From Ezakiella massiliensis (GTDB taxonomy: Bacteria > Bacillota > Clostridia > Tissierellales > Peptoniphilaceae), in NCBI RefSeq assembly GCF_900120165.1, contig NZ_LT635475.1:682001-746000 (forward strand): a stretch of 64,000 nucleotides of DNA. Reading direction: 5' to 3'. Positions 43,641-51,973 of the stretch are shown piece after piece. Within the stretch, counting starts at the first letter, position 1. Every line of letters starts with the position of its first letter. The notes beneath the pieces are model-generated. The model did not search any database, had not been told where the DNA came from, and saw only the letters and a program-made list of their open reading frames with translations. A program made the translations under genes and the position numbers.

Positions 43641-44552
43641 ATGATAGCAGGTAGAACTTGTCCCATCGACTACCACTTAAGCGCTGAGGACTTTGAAGAA
43701 GTAAAATTAAATGACCAGCCCATGCTTGTAGTGGGTGGACTTTACGGCAACCGCTTTTCCCTTGATGAGCTCAAGGCCATTCAAAAATCTCTGTCAGCCA
43801 AAATGATTTTAAACGGAGATGTCCACTGGTTTGACAAAGATTACGAGGACTTTTTATATGTAGAAGAAAAAATTTCAGACGATTTAAAAATTGTCGGCAA
43901 TGTTGAATGCGAACTCAGGAGAAACGACGATATCGGCGCTGGCTGCGGTTGCGCTTATCCCAGCTTTGCATCTGATGCATCAGTCGAAAGATCCAATCAA
44001 ATCCACAAGGAATTAAAGACCATGTTTGTAGGCCACAAGGACCTTAAGGCATTTTTAAAAGATAGGCCCAAGGCTTTTATAATTGAAAACTATGGGCTGA
44101 GATTTTTAATTATCCACGGTGACGAAAAATCCGTTGCCGGCTGGGACAACGACAAGTCGAGATTGGTGGACGAAGACAGGCAAATAGAGCTCAAGGACTT
44201 TTGCCAAAAGAAAAACATTGATGCTGTCCTCTGCACCCACACCTGCAGCCAGGTCATCTTCGAATGGGAAGACCATGTGCTTGTAAACAACGGTGCCAGC
44301 GGCATGAATAGTGTAAAAGGCGGAGGAAATGGCCTTTACACAAAAATATCCAAGGAAAAATCTGCTCATGCAATTTACTCCAAGGAAATCACTGGAGTCT
44401 TTATAGAGCTTATGCCTTTACATTATGATAAGGCGCCTATGGTCGAGTGGTTTGACCAAGTCTGGCCCAAGGACAGCCCAGCAGAAATTTCCTACAGAGA
44501 TAGGATTGTAAATGGTGTGTCTGACGACCTCTTGGTCATCAAAAGTAAATAA
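43641..44552 (+). CDS. Divergent metallophosphoesterase-like protein
   Basis: The 303-residue protein has metallophosphoesterase motifs in order but altered. VGGLYGN is in place of the GDxHG block, LNGDVHWFD in place of GDxxDRG, NVECEL in place of GNHE, IIHGDEKS fits the HGD block, and CTHTCSQ is in place of GHTH. A conserved-looking GAGCGCAYP and NNGASGMNS also stand out. I recall similar uncharacterised proteins in other phyla, so this seems a real subfamily whose metal set is changed. Tight coupling to the symporter suggests it acts on the imported compound or its phosphoester; that is inference. Confidence 0.7.
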   Translation: MIAGRTCPIDYHLSAEDFEEVKLNDQPMLVVGGLYGNRFSLDELKAIQKSLSAKMILNGDVHWFDKDYEDFLYVEEKISDDLKIVGNVECELRRNDDIGAGCGCAYPSFASDASVERSNQIHKELKTMFVGHKDLKAFLKDRPKAFIIENYGLRFLIIHGDEKSVAGWDNDKSRLVDEDRQIELKDFCQKKNIDAVLCTHTCSQVIFEWEDHVLVNNGASGMNSVKGGGNGLYTKISKEKSAHAIYSKEITGVFIELMPLHYDKAPMVEWFDQVWPKDSPAEISYRDRIVNGVSDDLLVIKSK

Positions 44553-44557
44553 AAAAC

Positions 44558-44592
44558 AAAAGTGACTGAATACATTTCCAGTCACTTTTTTT
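44558..44592 (+). terminator. Terminator after the phosphoesterase gene (probably bidirectional)
   Basis: AAAAGTGACTG, a 10-base loop and CAGTCACTTTT are followed by T residues. A-rich sequence on the other side could also serve the pirin gene, which converges on it. Confidence 0.88.
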
Positions 44593-44617
44593 ATGGCAAA
44601 AATTAAATTTTTAAAAA

Positions 44618-45433
44618 TTATTTTATAAAGGTCCCTTCTCTGAGTTCCTTGAAGGCCTGGTAAATTTCATCCATGGAATTCATAACAATGGGTCCACCCC
44701 AGGCAACTTTTTCATCCAGGCGTATGGACTTTAAAAATAAAACTATGTCGCCTTTTTTACCTGTAAAACTGACCTTGTCTCCCTTGGATAAGGTAGCTGC
44801 AGTTTTTTCTTCTAAAATTTCTCCGTCAAGGTCTACTGATCCCAAAAGTGTAAATAAAATTACCACATCATTTTCTTCCACTTCCAAATTAAATTCAGCC
44901 TCGTCTGTAAATTCAATAGCATAAAATGTTAATGGATGATTTGGCGCCTGATATCCATCGGTTCCCTTGTATGAACCTGAAATAATATCCACATTAAAGC
45001 CCTGGCCCTCGACTCTTGGCAAGTCTTTTAGCGGCTGATAATGGGGCTTTACCATCTTTAATTTTTGTGGCAGATTTAACCAGAGTTGGACTCCTAGCAT
45101 CCTGTCCGATTCTGGCAACATCTCCTTGTGCAAAATTCCCGACCCAGTGGTCATCCATTGGACTTGGCCGTCTGTAATCTCGTCCTCAAAACCCATGCTG
45201 TCCCTGTGAAGCATGCGGCCGTGCTTTAAATATGAAATCGTTTCAATCCCCCTGTGAGGATGTTCAGGAAAACCTCCCTTGTAATCGTCATAATTTTCTG
45301 TATCAAAAGAATCCAACATCAAAATTGGATCGTATATATCTTTAGTCCCGTTACCCAAAACACGAACAAGTCTTACCCCAGCTCCGTCTCTGGTCTCAAA
45401 ACCCTGAGTTTTGTTTTCAATTTTTCTAATCAT
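44618..45433 (-). CDS. Pirin family protein
   Basis: This 271-residue double-cupin protein has the pirin N-domain with iron ligands in FPEHPHRGIETISYLKHG, and the conserved QVQWMTTGSGILHKE. Bacterial pirins are iron proteins; some degrade quercetin or interact with metabolic enzymes. GGGAGG precedes the ATG. The upstream region holds GTAGG-T-CCTAC at 45522-45532. Further up it holds a copy of the AbiE operator-like repeat. Confidence 0.92.
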   Translation of the reverse strand: MIRKIENKTQGFETRDGAGVRLVRVLGNGTKDIYDPILMLDSFDTENYDDYKGGFPEHPHRGIETISYLKHGRMLHRDSMGFEDEITDGQVQWMTTGSGILHKEMLPESDRMLGVQLWLNLPQKLKMVKPHYQPLKDLPRVEGQGFNVDIISGSYKGTDGYQAPNHPLTFYAIEFTDEAEFNLEVEENDVVILFTLLGSVDLDGEILEEKTAATLSKGDKVSFTGKKGDIVLFLKSIRLDEKVAWGGPIVMNSMDEIYQAFKELREGTFIK

Positions 45434-45558
45434 AAGCTTACCTCCCTATTTAATTCTCACCTACTTCTACCCCCATATTATGTGTATAAAACTATTTTTA
45501 AAAAATCATACGCTAAAGATAGTAGGTCCTACCTTTAACTTCGTATTTTTTAATAGAT

Positions 45559-45636
45559 CTTGCATCTGTGCTTATAGAAACAAAAAAATAAGCACTCTTG
45601 CAACAAAAAACCAGCCAGTGATTTACACTTGCTGGT
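45559..45636. repeat. Left direct repeat flanking the AbiE module
   Basis: This 78-base stretch matches 47092-47175 in the same orientation. It shares TTGCATCTGTGCTTATA, the arm ATAAGCAC, and the segment AACAAAAAACCAGCCAGTG with the following ATTTACAC. The inner inverted repeat GTGCTTAT...ATAAGCAC (45567-45594) is preserved. Confidence 0.8.
45602..45636 (-). terminator. Intrinsic terminator of the abiE operon
   Basis: On the minus strand AACCAGC-A-AGTG, a 5-base loop and CACT-G-GCTGGTT are followed by a T run. It is a copy of the degV terminator with one mispair, 17 bases after the abiEii stop. Confidence 0.8.
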
Positions 45637-45652
45637 TAATTTAATTAATATC

Positions 45653-46492
45653 TTAATTTCTTTCCATTTTTTTAACAAGTTCAATTGCTTGGTCAATTAT
45701 ATCATCAAATGCAATTCCCTGTGCGTAAGCATTTTTACGCTGATAATTATCCCATCTTTTTTTAACCTGTTCATCAGTTCTAATAAGCTCAAATGTATTT
45801 ATAATTTCACTTGGTGAATAAATCGTTTGCCTATATTTAAAAGTATTTATGCATGCTTGACTTAATTTTTTAAAATCAATATTAGCTTCTTCATATTTAT
45901 ATAAAGCATAGACATCATAAAAATCTTTAGACCTACTTGTATAAGATCCCAGACTATAAATAGTATGCAATTTTTCAGCAAGTATGGATTCTATATTATA
46001 AGCGCAAATATTTATGGATTCATCAGAAAAGATACTCTTATATTCATATACAATTTCACCACCAGTAATTGGATCTCCTGTTGCTATATCAAGTGGTACA
46101 GTAAGCTCAATGTTATCGAGCTTGCATAGGATTTTTATTCTAAATCCCCCATATTCATCCTGGTCTTTAATCTTTTCTATATTTTTAATTTTATATATAA
46201 TCTCACTATTTGAATTTGCCTCTAATATTTTTTCAAACTTCTGCTTGATATTTTCTTCTGTTAAAGAAAAGTTCTTTATAGAAAAATCTATATCCACTGT
46301 AGATCTAGAACCAATGCCAATTACATTGGATAACAAGAATCCACCCTTAAAAATAAAGTTTTCTCTCTCATCACTTTCTCCAATCCGCTTCAATATTGAC
46401 TCCAAAAAATAGTGGGTCTGTATAGAATTGAAACTTAGACCTGTCTCTTCTGAAATATTCAGACAAATATCTCTTAATTTATTTTTATTCAT
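45653..46492 (-). CDS. abiEii: AbiEii/AbiGii-type nucleotidyltransferase toxin
   Basis: The 279-residue toxin has the type IV toxin-antitoxin nucleotidyltransferase motifs: FKGGFLLS near 48-55, SRSTVDIDFSI near 62-72, VPLDIATGDPITGG near 130-143 and SILAEKLHTIYSLGSYTSRSKDFYD near 168-192. In studied systems the toxin targets tRNA or nucleotides, stops growth and can abort phage infection. The start overlaps the antitoxin stop by 4 bases. All motifs look intact. Confidence 0.93.
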   Translation of the reverse strand: MNKNKLRDICLNISEETGLSFNSIQTHYFLESILKRIGESDERENFIFKGGFLLSNVIGIGSRSTVDIDFSIKNFSLTEENIKQKFEKILEANSNSEIIYKIKNIEKIKDQDEYGGFRIKILCKLDNIELTVPLDIATGDPITGGEIVYEYKSIFSDESINICAYNIESILAEKLHTIYSLGSYTSRSKDFYDVYALYKYEEANIDFKKLSQACINTFKYRQTIYSPSEIINTFELIRTDEQVKKRWDNYQRKNAYAQGIAFDDIIDQAIELVKKMERN

Positions 46493-47085
46493 AGCATAAG
46501 CTCCATTAGCTTTTGAACTTTTTCATATATTTTCATTTTTTTCGCATAATAATACAGCTGTTTGAGGTCTTTTTCTTCATGAGCAATATATTTTTTTAAA
46601 GCCTTTGAAAAAACCTCTGCATCCATTTCCTCTCTCTTCTTTATAAGGTCACAAATAGTTTTGTCGATATTATAAACTTTGAGAGGATTGCCATAGATTG
46701 AGTCTTTATATGTTATACCCAGCTCATAAATGTCTTTTTTTGAGTAGTTAACATCCACATAATCTTTAAAGCGGTGGGCGTTATATCCGCTGTAAACAGT
46801 CACTTCCATTTTTTGTGGGATTATATCGCTAAGGCCATGGATATAAAGAGCAGACATATAAGAAAAAACTGGGACCTTGTATCTTTTATTAAAAAAATAA
46901 TACTCGTCATAGTCTCCATTTTTATCTATATATATCCCCCTATCAACTCTTATTAGCTTGTCATCCTCCACCATCCGTGATAGATATACCGTTGGAATTT
47001 CAGCAACACGAAGGTCTTCACTTGTTATTATTCCACCCTTTTCTTTTATTTTATTATTTATATCCTTGCTAATAATTTTTCCCAC
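46489..47085 (-). CDS. abiEi: AbiEi antitoxin / transcriptional repressor
   Basis: The 198-residue antitoxin has an N-terminal winged helix (about 12-55: IITSEDLRVAEIPTVYLSRMVEDDKLIRVDRGIYI) and the AbiEi C-domain (FSYMSALYIHGLSDIIPQKMEVTV and VYNIDKTICDLIKKREEMD). Known AbiEi proteins repress their own promoter by binding inverted repeats. Such a repeat lies 15 bases upstream of the start. AGGAGG is present. It neutralises the toxin without lasting protein contact in the known type IV system. Confidence 0.92.
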   Translation of the reverse strand: MGKIISKDINNKIKEKGGIITSEDLRVAEIPTVYLSRMVEDDKLIRVDRGIYIDKNGDYDEYYFFNKRYKVPVFSYMSALYIHGLSDIIPQKMEVTVYSGYNAHRFKDYVDVNYSKKDIYELGITYKDSIYGNPLKVYNIDKTICDLIKKREEMDAEVFSKALKKYIAHEEKDLKQLYYYAKKMKIYEKVQKLMELML

Positions 47086-47099
47086 CTCCTGTTGTATCT

Positions 47100-47128
47100 G
47101 TGCTTATATTATAACATTTTATAAGCAC
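47100..47128 (-). promoter_or_regulatory. Operator-like inverted repeat upstream of abiEi
   Basis: GTGCTTATA (47100-47108) and TATAAGCAC (47120-47128) are perfect 9-base arms with an 11-base spacer, 15 bases before the abiEi ATG. This is where an autorepressor would bind. Confidence 0.7.
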
Positions 47129-47143
47129 AATTACAACACCAAC

Positions 47144-47175
47144 AAAAAACCAGCCAGTGATTTACACTGGCTGGT
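47144..47175 (-). terminator. Intrinsic terminator of degV
   Basis: On the minus strand ACCAGCCAGTG, loop TAAAT and CACTGGCTGGT are followed by TTTTT, 13 bases after the degV stop. Confidence 0.9.
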
Positions 47176-47188
47176 CATAAATTTATTT

Positions 47189-48070
47189 TTATTCTGGATC
47201 TCTTTCCTTGCCCCAGAAGAAGAGGGCTGTTGTGCCTGGGCCTGTGTGGACACCGATGTATCTAATCATATAGATGTCTAGGCTCTTGATCTTTGGAAAT
47301 TTTTCTTCAATCAATTTCTTTACAAATTCTGCGTCATCAATGCAATTTGAATGGGCGATTACAACTGCGTCATCATAATCCAAACCCTTATCGGCCCTTT
47401 CTTCCATTACGCTAACAAGGGTTTTCAGAGCTTTTTTTCTGCCCATGACCTTCTTGCGTGGAACGAGTTTCCCCTGGTCAGACACGTCCATAAATGGATA
47501 GATGTTTAAGGAGCTGCCAAGAACCATTTGTGCTTTTGTGATCCTGCCTCCACGATAATAGCTCGTGAGGTCCCCTGATGTAAATAAGTGATTTACCTTC
47601 AGAGCGTTTTCATTTAAATAATTATAAACTTCTTCTGCTGACCAGCCTTGATTTTTTAATTCCACGGCCTTCATAACGAGCAGGGTTTGTCCGCCTGAAA
47701 TCGAAGTTCCATCTACTGGGTAAACACGAGTTTCGCCGTATTCTTCATTTAAAATATCCGCAGCCCTTTGAACGCTGGTTTGAGTTTGAGAAAGTCCTGA
47801 TGAAATATCGATATTGATAATATCATAGCCTTGATCCAAATATGGTTTCCAGGCTTCCAAGTATTGGTTAGTGTTGTTGGATGCTGTTGTCGGGTAAGTG
47901 CCTTCCTCTATCCACTTGTAAATATTCATGGCGTCAAAATTTTTAAAGTCGTCCATGTAGACATCTTCGCCGTGAATAATTGGATTGGCGACAACTATGC
48001 AATCGTTGCCATAAATGTAATCTGCTGAAACATCAGCTGTTGGTGTTGTGCAAATTTTAAATTCTCTCAT
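47189..48070 (-). CDS. DegV family fatty-acid-binding protein
   Basis: DegV/FakB proteins bind fatty acids, and some present them to the kinase FakA. The 293-residue protein has SSGLSQTQTSVQRAA (the TSSxLS-like block), GQTLLVMKAVELKNQG, YYRGGRITKAQMVLGSSLNIYP and the C-terminal IGVHTGPGTTALFFWG. The N-terminus (TTPTADVSADYIYG) matches the family. It overlaps the MATE gene by 14 bases. The FakA partner is not in the window. Confidence 0.92.
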   Translation of the reverse strand: MREFKICTTPTADVSADYIYGNDCIVVANPIIHGEDVYMDDFKNFDAMNIYKWIEEGTYPTTASNNTNQYLEAWKPYLDQGYDIINIDISSGLSQTQTSVQRAADILNEEYGETRVYPVDGTSISGGQTLLVMKAVELKNQGWSAEEVYNYLNENALKVNHLFTSGDLTSYYRGGRITKAQMVLGSSLNIYPFMDVSDQGKLVPRKKVMGRKKALKTLVSVMEERADKGLDYDDAVVIAHSNCIDDAEFVKKLIEEKFPKIKSLDIYMIRYIGVHTGPGTTALFFWGKERDPE

Positions 48071-49448
48071 TGTTATTTTCTCCTAAATTATTGTTAGCAA
48101 GGCATTCCATCTTTACTTGCTTCATTATTTTTATAACTGCAAAAAATACTATAATCGAGCTCAAGACATCGCTAATTGTGTAAGCCCACCAAAATCCATC
48201 TATGCCATAAAATAGCGGCAGGATATAAATGAGTGGTAGCAAAATAATAAATTGCCTCAAGAGCGATGTGATCGATGCTATCCTTGGCCTTTTTACCGCT
48301 TGGAAAAATGCCGTTCCTGCTATAGATATACCCAAAAATGGGGATGCATACATAGATTTTTTTAATCCGCTAGCTGCAAGCTCTAAGACTGGTCCAGTTT
48401 TTTCATTAAAGAAAATCGAACACAGCTCATAAGGCCAAATCATTATTGCCAAAAATGCCGTGATACTTACGATTGATGCGTAAATAGTGCCCTTTAAATA
48501 GGCTTCTTTTACTCTGTCAAAACTCTTGGCCCCGTAATTGTAGGCGATAATCGGGTGGATGCCCTGGTTTATTCCATAAAGTGGCATAAATAAAACACTG
48601 GAAATTCCCATGACGATTGACATGGCCGAAAGCCCTGTGGCTCCAGCATATCTCTTTAGATTTAAGTTTATAAACATCATCAAAAATGAGTTGGCCACAT
48701 TTATTAAAAATAAGGGCAGACCGTTTTCAAAAATATCTCCGACCATTTTGCCTTCAAGCTTCATATAATGCTTGCTGAGTTTTAAAATGTGCTTGTCCTT
48801 TATAAAGTACATTAAAACCCAAATCATGCTTACATATTGGCTGATAACAGTCGCAATGGCCGCACCCTTGACTCCCATATCAAAAACAAAGATTAATATC
48901 GGGTCCAGGATAATATTTAAAAATACTCCGATTAAAATCGTGGTCATGGCTGCCTGTGAATCGCCAGCCGCCCTGATGAAGTTGTTTAAGCCAAAGCCGA
49001 TTAAAATTGCCGGTATACCCGGGATCGTGTAATCAAAATATGTCGCTGCGTATTTGTAGTTGGATTCGGTCGGTCCCAATAGATTAATTATTTGCTCTTT
49101 AAAAATAAATAAAATTATAGGAATAAAGATTGCAAAAATTATTAAAAGATAAAGGGATATATTTAAATATTTCTCCGCCTTATCTTTATTTTTTTCACCC
49201 AAGGATATGCTCATAAGCGTGCTGCCTCCGCTTGATGCAAGCATCTGCAAGCTCATGATTATCATTTGTATGGGCATGATCAGATAGACTCCGCCAATGG
49301 CAAGCTCGTTTACTCCCTGACCAATAAATACCCTGTCGACCACGCTGTACAAGGCGTTGGCCAGCATGGCAATTATACTCGGTATGGAGAGTTTCCAGAC
49401 CAAAGTGGATATGGGCTGGGTCCCTAGTCCATGTTCCTTGTCTTTCAT
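48057..49448 (-). CDS. MATE family efflux transporter
   Basis: The 463-residue protein has 12 predicted helices in two MatE halves. It starts LVWKLSIPSIIAMLANALYSVVDRVFIGQ and has ILIGFGLNNFIRAAGDSQAAM and YGINQGIHPIIAYNYGAKSFDRV. It exports cationic drugs or metabolites using Na+ or H+. AAGAGG precedes the ATG. It is cotranscribed with degV. Confidence 0.93.
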   Translation of the reverse strand: MKDKEHGLGTQPISTLVWKLSIPSIIAMLANALYSVVDRVFIGQGVNELAIGGVYLIMPIQMIIMSLQMLASSGGSTLMSISLGEKNKDKAEKYLNISLYLLIIFAIFIPIILFIFKEQIINLLGPTESNYKYAATYFDYTIPGIPAILIGFGLNNFIRAAGDSQAAMTTILIGVFLNIILDPILIFVFDMGVKGAAIATVISQYVSMIWVLMYFIKDKHILKLSKHYMKLEGKMVGDIFENGLPLFLINVANSFLMMFINLNLKRYAGATGLSAMSIVMGISSVLFMPLYGINQGIHPIIAYNYGAKSFDRVKEAYLKGTIYASIVSITAFLAIMIWPYELCSIFFNEKTGPVLELAASGLKKSMYASPFLGISIAGTAFFQAVKRPRIASITSLLRQFIILLPLIYILPLFYGIDGFWWAYTISDVLSSIIVFFAVIKIMKQVKMECLANNNLGENNNERI

Positions 49449-49555
49449 ATTTTTCCTCTTTCTAAGAAAATTAAATAAGCCTCCACAAAAGTAAGTGGGA
49501 CTTGTTTTTTTAAATAACTTATATGTAATTATAACAAATTATAGGCCCATATGCA

Positions 49556-49585
49556 ATTAAAAAAGAGGGCTGGCTAACCCTCTTT
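49556..49585 (-). terminator. Intrinsic terminator of kdgT
   Basis: On the minus strand AAAGAGGG, an 8-base loop and CCCTCTTT are followed by TTTAATT. Confidence 0.87.
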
Positions 49586-49599
49586 GATATTCACAGAAT

Positions 49600-50529
49600 T
49601 TATTTATTTTTTTCGCTTGGCCTAATTTGTCTAGCTAAAAGCGGAGTGATAATTGCTGTTGCAATTACGCAAAGGGCCACGATGGCGCTTGCTTGTGAAG
49701 CGTACTCTGCAATCTCAGGATTTGAATCCAGCATTAGGAAAGGCACGCTCGCAGACAAACCTGCAGCCGAACAAATTGCGATTGATGAAAAGCCGTCTCT
49801 CTTTTGAACCAAGCGTTCATAGCCATACATAGGTAGGGCTGATAGCAGATAGAAAAGTACCAGCATTACCAGTCCTGGTAGACCAGCCTTGGCGGCTTCA
49901 ATCAAGTGGATTTTTGCTCCCACTGACCAACCCAGCATCAAAATCATAAAGCTCATGCCGCTTGATAAAAATTTCCCAAGGTCTGGGTCTAGGTTACCAA
50001 TTGCAATGCCTGCGATAAGTGGGATTAAGGTCGAAATGATCGGCATAAAATCCATTTGCGTTGGCATGGTAAGTCCGTATATAAACATTGGAATAAATGG
50101 CAGGGCAAAGATTGATACAAAGCCAAAGGCCAATTGGTCGGTTTCATCTCCCATGTCCTCACTTAGGGCGAGGAAAAGTGATGGGTTGATGGATGTCAGT
50201 GCGCATATAAAAGCGATTGCACTTAGGCCCCAAAAACCTTCAAGGCCAAAGATTTTTACAAATAAAACTCCGCAGACGGTGTTAATTAAAATTCTAAAAA
50301 TCAAAAGCAGGCCAAAGCGTTTTACAATATTTTTTATGAGTGAAAGTTTAATCCCGCAGCCAGACATAAAAACGGCTGCGCCCAGGACGAAGTTCAAAGA
50401 CCCGCCTGCAAAAAATCCTTCAGTCAGTCCTCCTATATGAAACAGATTTGGCACAAAGGTGTTTATCAAAGCTGAAATCAGCATAGGGATCAAAAGGGTC
50501 CCGCCTGGAATTTTTTTCATTAATTTCAT
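49600..50529 (-). CDS. kdgT: 2-keto-3-deoxygluconate permease
   Basis: The 309-residue protein has about ten helices and the KdgT signature: MKKIPGGTLLIPMLISALINTFVP at the start, INPSLFLALSEDMGDETD near 112-130 and AAGLSASVPFLMLD near 250. KdgT imports KDG, a pectin/uronate product. No kdgK or kdgA lies nearby, so the role may differ. AGGAGG precedes the ATG. It is a single-gene unit, with tsaD upstream in the same direction. Confidence 0.9.
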   Translation of the reverse strand: MKLMKKIPGGTLLIPMLISALINTFVPNLFHIGGLTEGFFAGGSLNFVLGAAVFMSGCGIKLSLIKNIVKRFGLLLIFRILINTVCGVLFVKIFGLEGFWGLSAIAFICALTSINPSLFLALSEDMGDETDQLAFGFVSIFALPFIPMFIYGLTMPTQMDFMPIISTLIPLIAGIAIGNLDPDLGKFLSSGMSFMILMLGWSVGAKIHLIEAAKAGLPGLVMLVLFYLLSALPMYGYERLVQKRDGFSSIAICSAAGLSASVPFLMLDSNPEIAEYASQASAIVALCVIATAIITPLLARQIRPSEKNK

Positions 50530-50600
50530 AGTATACCTCCTTTTGGCAAGAATTTTTCTCGCCTATGTAAGGATGAATGAATCATCCATTAGTAATGAAC

Positions 50601-51599
50601 TTACAAGCCCAGATTGGCGTCAGCTGTAAAAACCAAATCGCCATCGCCTTCTGATGTTCTGCTAATAAAGCCCTGCATGCCAATCATGGCTGCGTTGTCT
50701 GAAGTGTATTTTGGCAGAGGATATAAAACCTTGATCCCGTGCTTGTCCCCCTCTTTTTGCAAGGCCTCACGTATGGCCTTGTTGTTTGAAACACCACCTG
50801 AAATTGCAATTATCTTTCTATTTTTTTCTAGGCAGGCCCGAATGGTCTTCTCAACCAGGACATCTATAACCGCGTCCTGAAAGCTCTTGGCCAGGTCATT
50901 AACATTTATCTCATGGCCCTTCATTTTTTCTGTGTTTATGTGATTTATAACAGCCGTCTTAAGGCCTGAGAAAGAAAAATCGTAGGAATCTTTTTCCAGC
51001 CAAACGCGGGGAAAATCTATAGTCGCTTGACCATCCAAAGCTGCCTTTTCAAGCTGAGCTCCTCCAGGATAGCCAAAACCAATTACACGCGCGACCTTGT
51101 CAAAGGCTTCGCCACAAGCGTCGTCTCTGGTCTCGCCCATCTTGTCAAATTCATCGTAGTCCTTGACGTCGATAATATATGAGTGGCCGCCGGAAATTAC
51201 CAGGGCAATATAAGGTGGCTCCAAGTCTTTATGCGTAATGTAGTTGCTAGCTATGTGGCCCTTCATGTGATTTACCGGCACGATTGGAATATTATTTGCA
51301 AGGGCCAAAGCCTTTGCGTATGAAACTCCAACCAAAAGTGCACCAATAAGGCCTGGTCCTTGGGTGACAGTTATAAAATCAATATCATCCAAAGTGACAT
51401 CAGCGTCCTTCAGTGCCTTGTCGATTACAAGAGAAATCGCCTCAATGTGCATACGGCTAGCAATCTCTGGGACCACTCCGCCGTAGATGACATGGGTGTC
51501 AATCTGGCTTGCAATTACATTTGAAAGCACTTCTCTATTTTCTTTTACGACTGCAACGCTAGTTTCGTCGCAGCTGGTTTCTATGGCTAAAGTTAACAT
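50601..51599 (-). CDS. tsaD: tRNA N6-adenosine threonylcarbamoyltransferase TsaD
   Basis: TsaD transfers threonylcarbamoyl to A37 of ANN-reading tRNAs. Its 332 residues show IETSCDETSVAVV, SRMHIEAI, QGPGLIGALLVGVSYAKALA, the metal ligands in VPVNHMKGHIAS, ALVISGGHSYI and AISGGVSNNKAIRE. It overlaps rimI by 7 bases, last of the tsaE-tsaB-rimI-tsaD set. Confidence 0.97.
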   Translation of the reverse strand: MLTLAIETSCDETSVAVVKENREVLSNVIASQIDTHVIYGGVVPEIASRMHIEAISLVIDKALKDADVTLDDIDFITVTQGPGLIGALLVGVSYAKALALANNIPIVPVNHMKGHIASNYITHKDLEPPYIALVISGGHSYIIDVKDYDEFDKMGETRDDACGEAFDKVARVIGFGYPGGAQLEKAALDGQATIDFPRVWLEKDSYDFSFSGLKTAVINHINTEKMKGHEINVNDLAKSFQDAVIDVLVEKTIRACLEKNRKIIAISGGVSNNKAIREALQKEGDKHGIKVLYPLPKYTSDNAAMIGMQGFISRTSEGDGDLVFTADANLGL

Positions 51600-51973
51600 C
51601 TCTCTTCCCTCTTCATCAAAATTGCATCTCCGTCAGGATAATAATTTTTCCTCCTGGCATATTCTGTAAAGCCGCAGGCCTTATAAAAATTAAACGCTCC
51701 AATATTATTTTCATTCACATCCAAATAAATAGCACCGTCAATTGCATTTATTATTTCTGTGGCTAAGCCCTGCCTCTTGTGGGCCTTATCGACTGCGATA
51801 AAAATAATCTCCGCCTCATTTAAAACTTCCGTATAAATCATATAGGCCAAATTTCTTATGCCGATAATTTTATAAGGGGCCTTAAAATCCTTTGAAGATA
51901 ATTTTTTGCCAAAGGCCTCATAATGAATTGCATTTACCCAGGCAAAATCATTTTCATTTAAAACTTCAATCAT
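51593..51973 (-). CDS. rimI: RimI-like ribosomal protein alanine N-acetyltransferase
   Basis: This 126-residue GNAT has IFIAVDKAHKRQGLATEII (the acetyl-CoA loop) and NENNIGAFNFYKACGFTEYARRKNYYPDGDA, with the YYPDGDA ending typical of RimI. It may acetylate ribosomal protein bS18. The position between tsaB and tsaD is the common Bacillota order. It overlaps tsaB by 4 bases. Confidence 0.9.
   Translation of the reverse strand: MIEVLNENDFAWVNAIHYEAFGKKLSSKDFKAPYKIIGIRNLAYMIYTEVLNEAEIIFIAVDKAHKRQGLATEIINAIDGAIYLDVNENNIGAFNFYKACGFTEYARRKNYYPDGDAILMKREERC

Larger units (their letters stand above)
47092..47175. repeat. Right direct repeat flanking the AbiE module
   Basis: This 84-base copy of 45559-45636 combines the abiE promoter/operator part with the degV terminator part. 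It has a 5-base insertion relative to the left copy, near TTACAACACCAAC. Confidence 0.8.

Noticed and set aside
50571..50587. GGATGA...TCATCC hairpin between tsaD and kdgT
   Set aside because: The stem is short with no T tract; not strong enough to call a terminator or operator.
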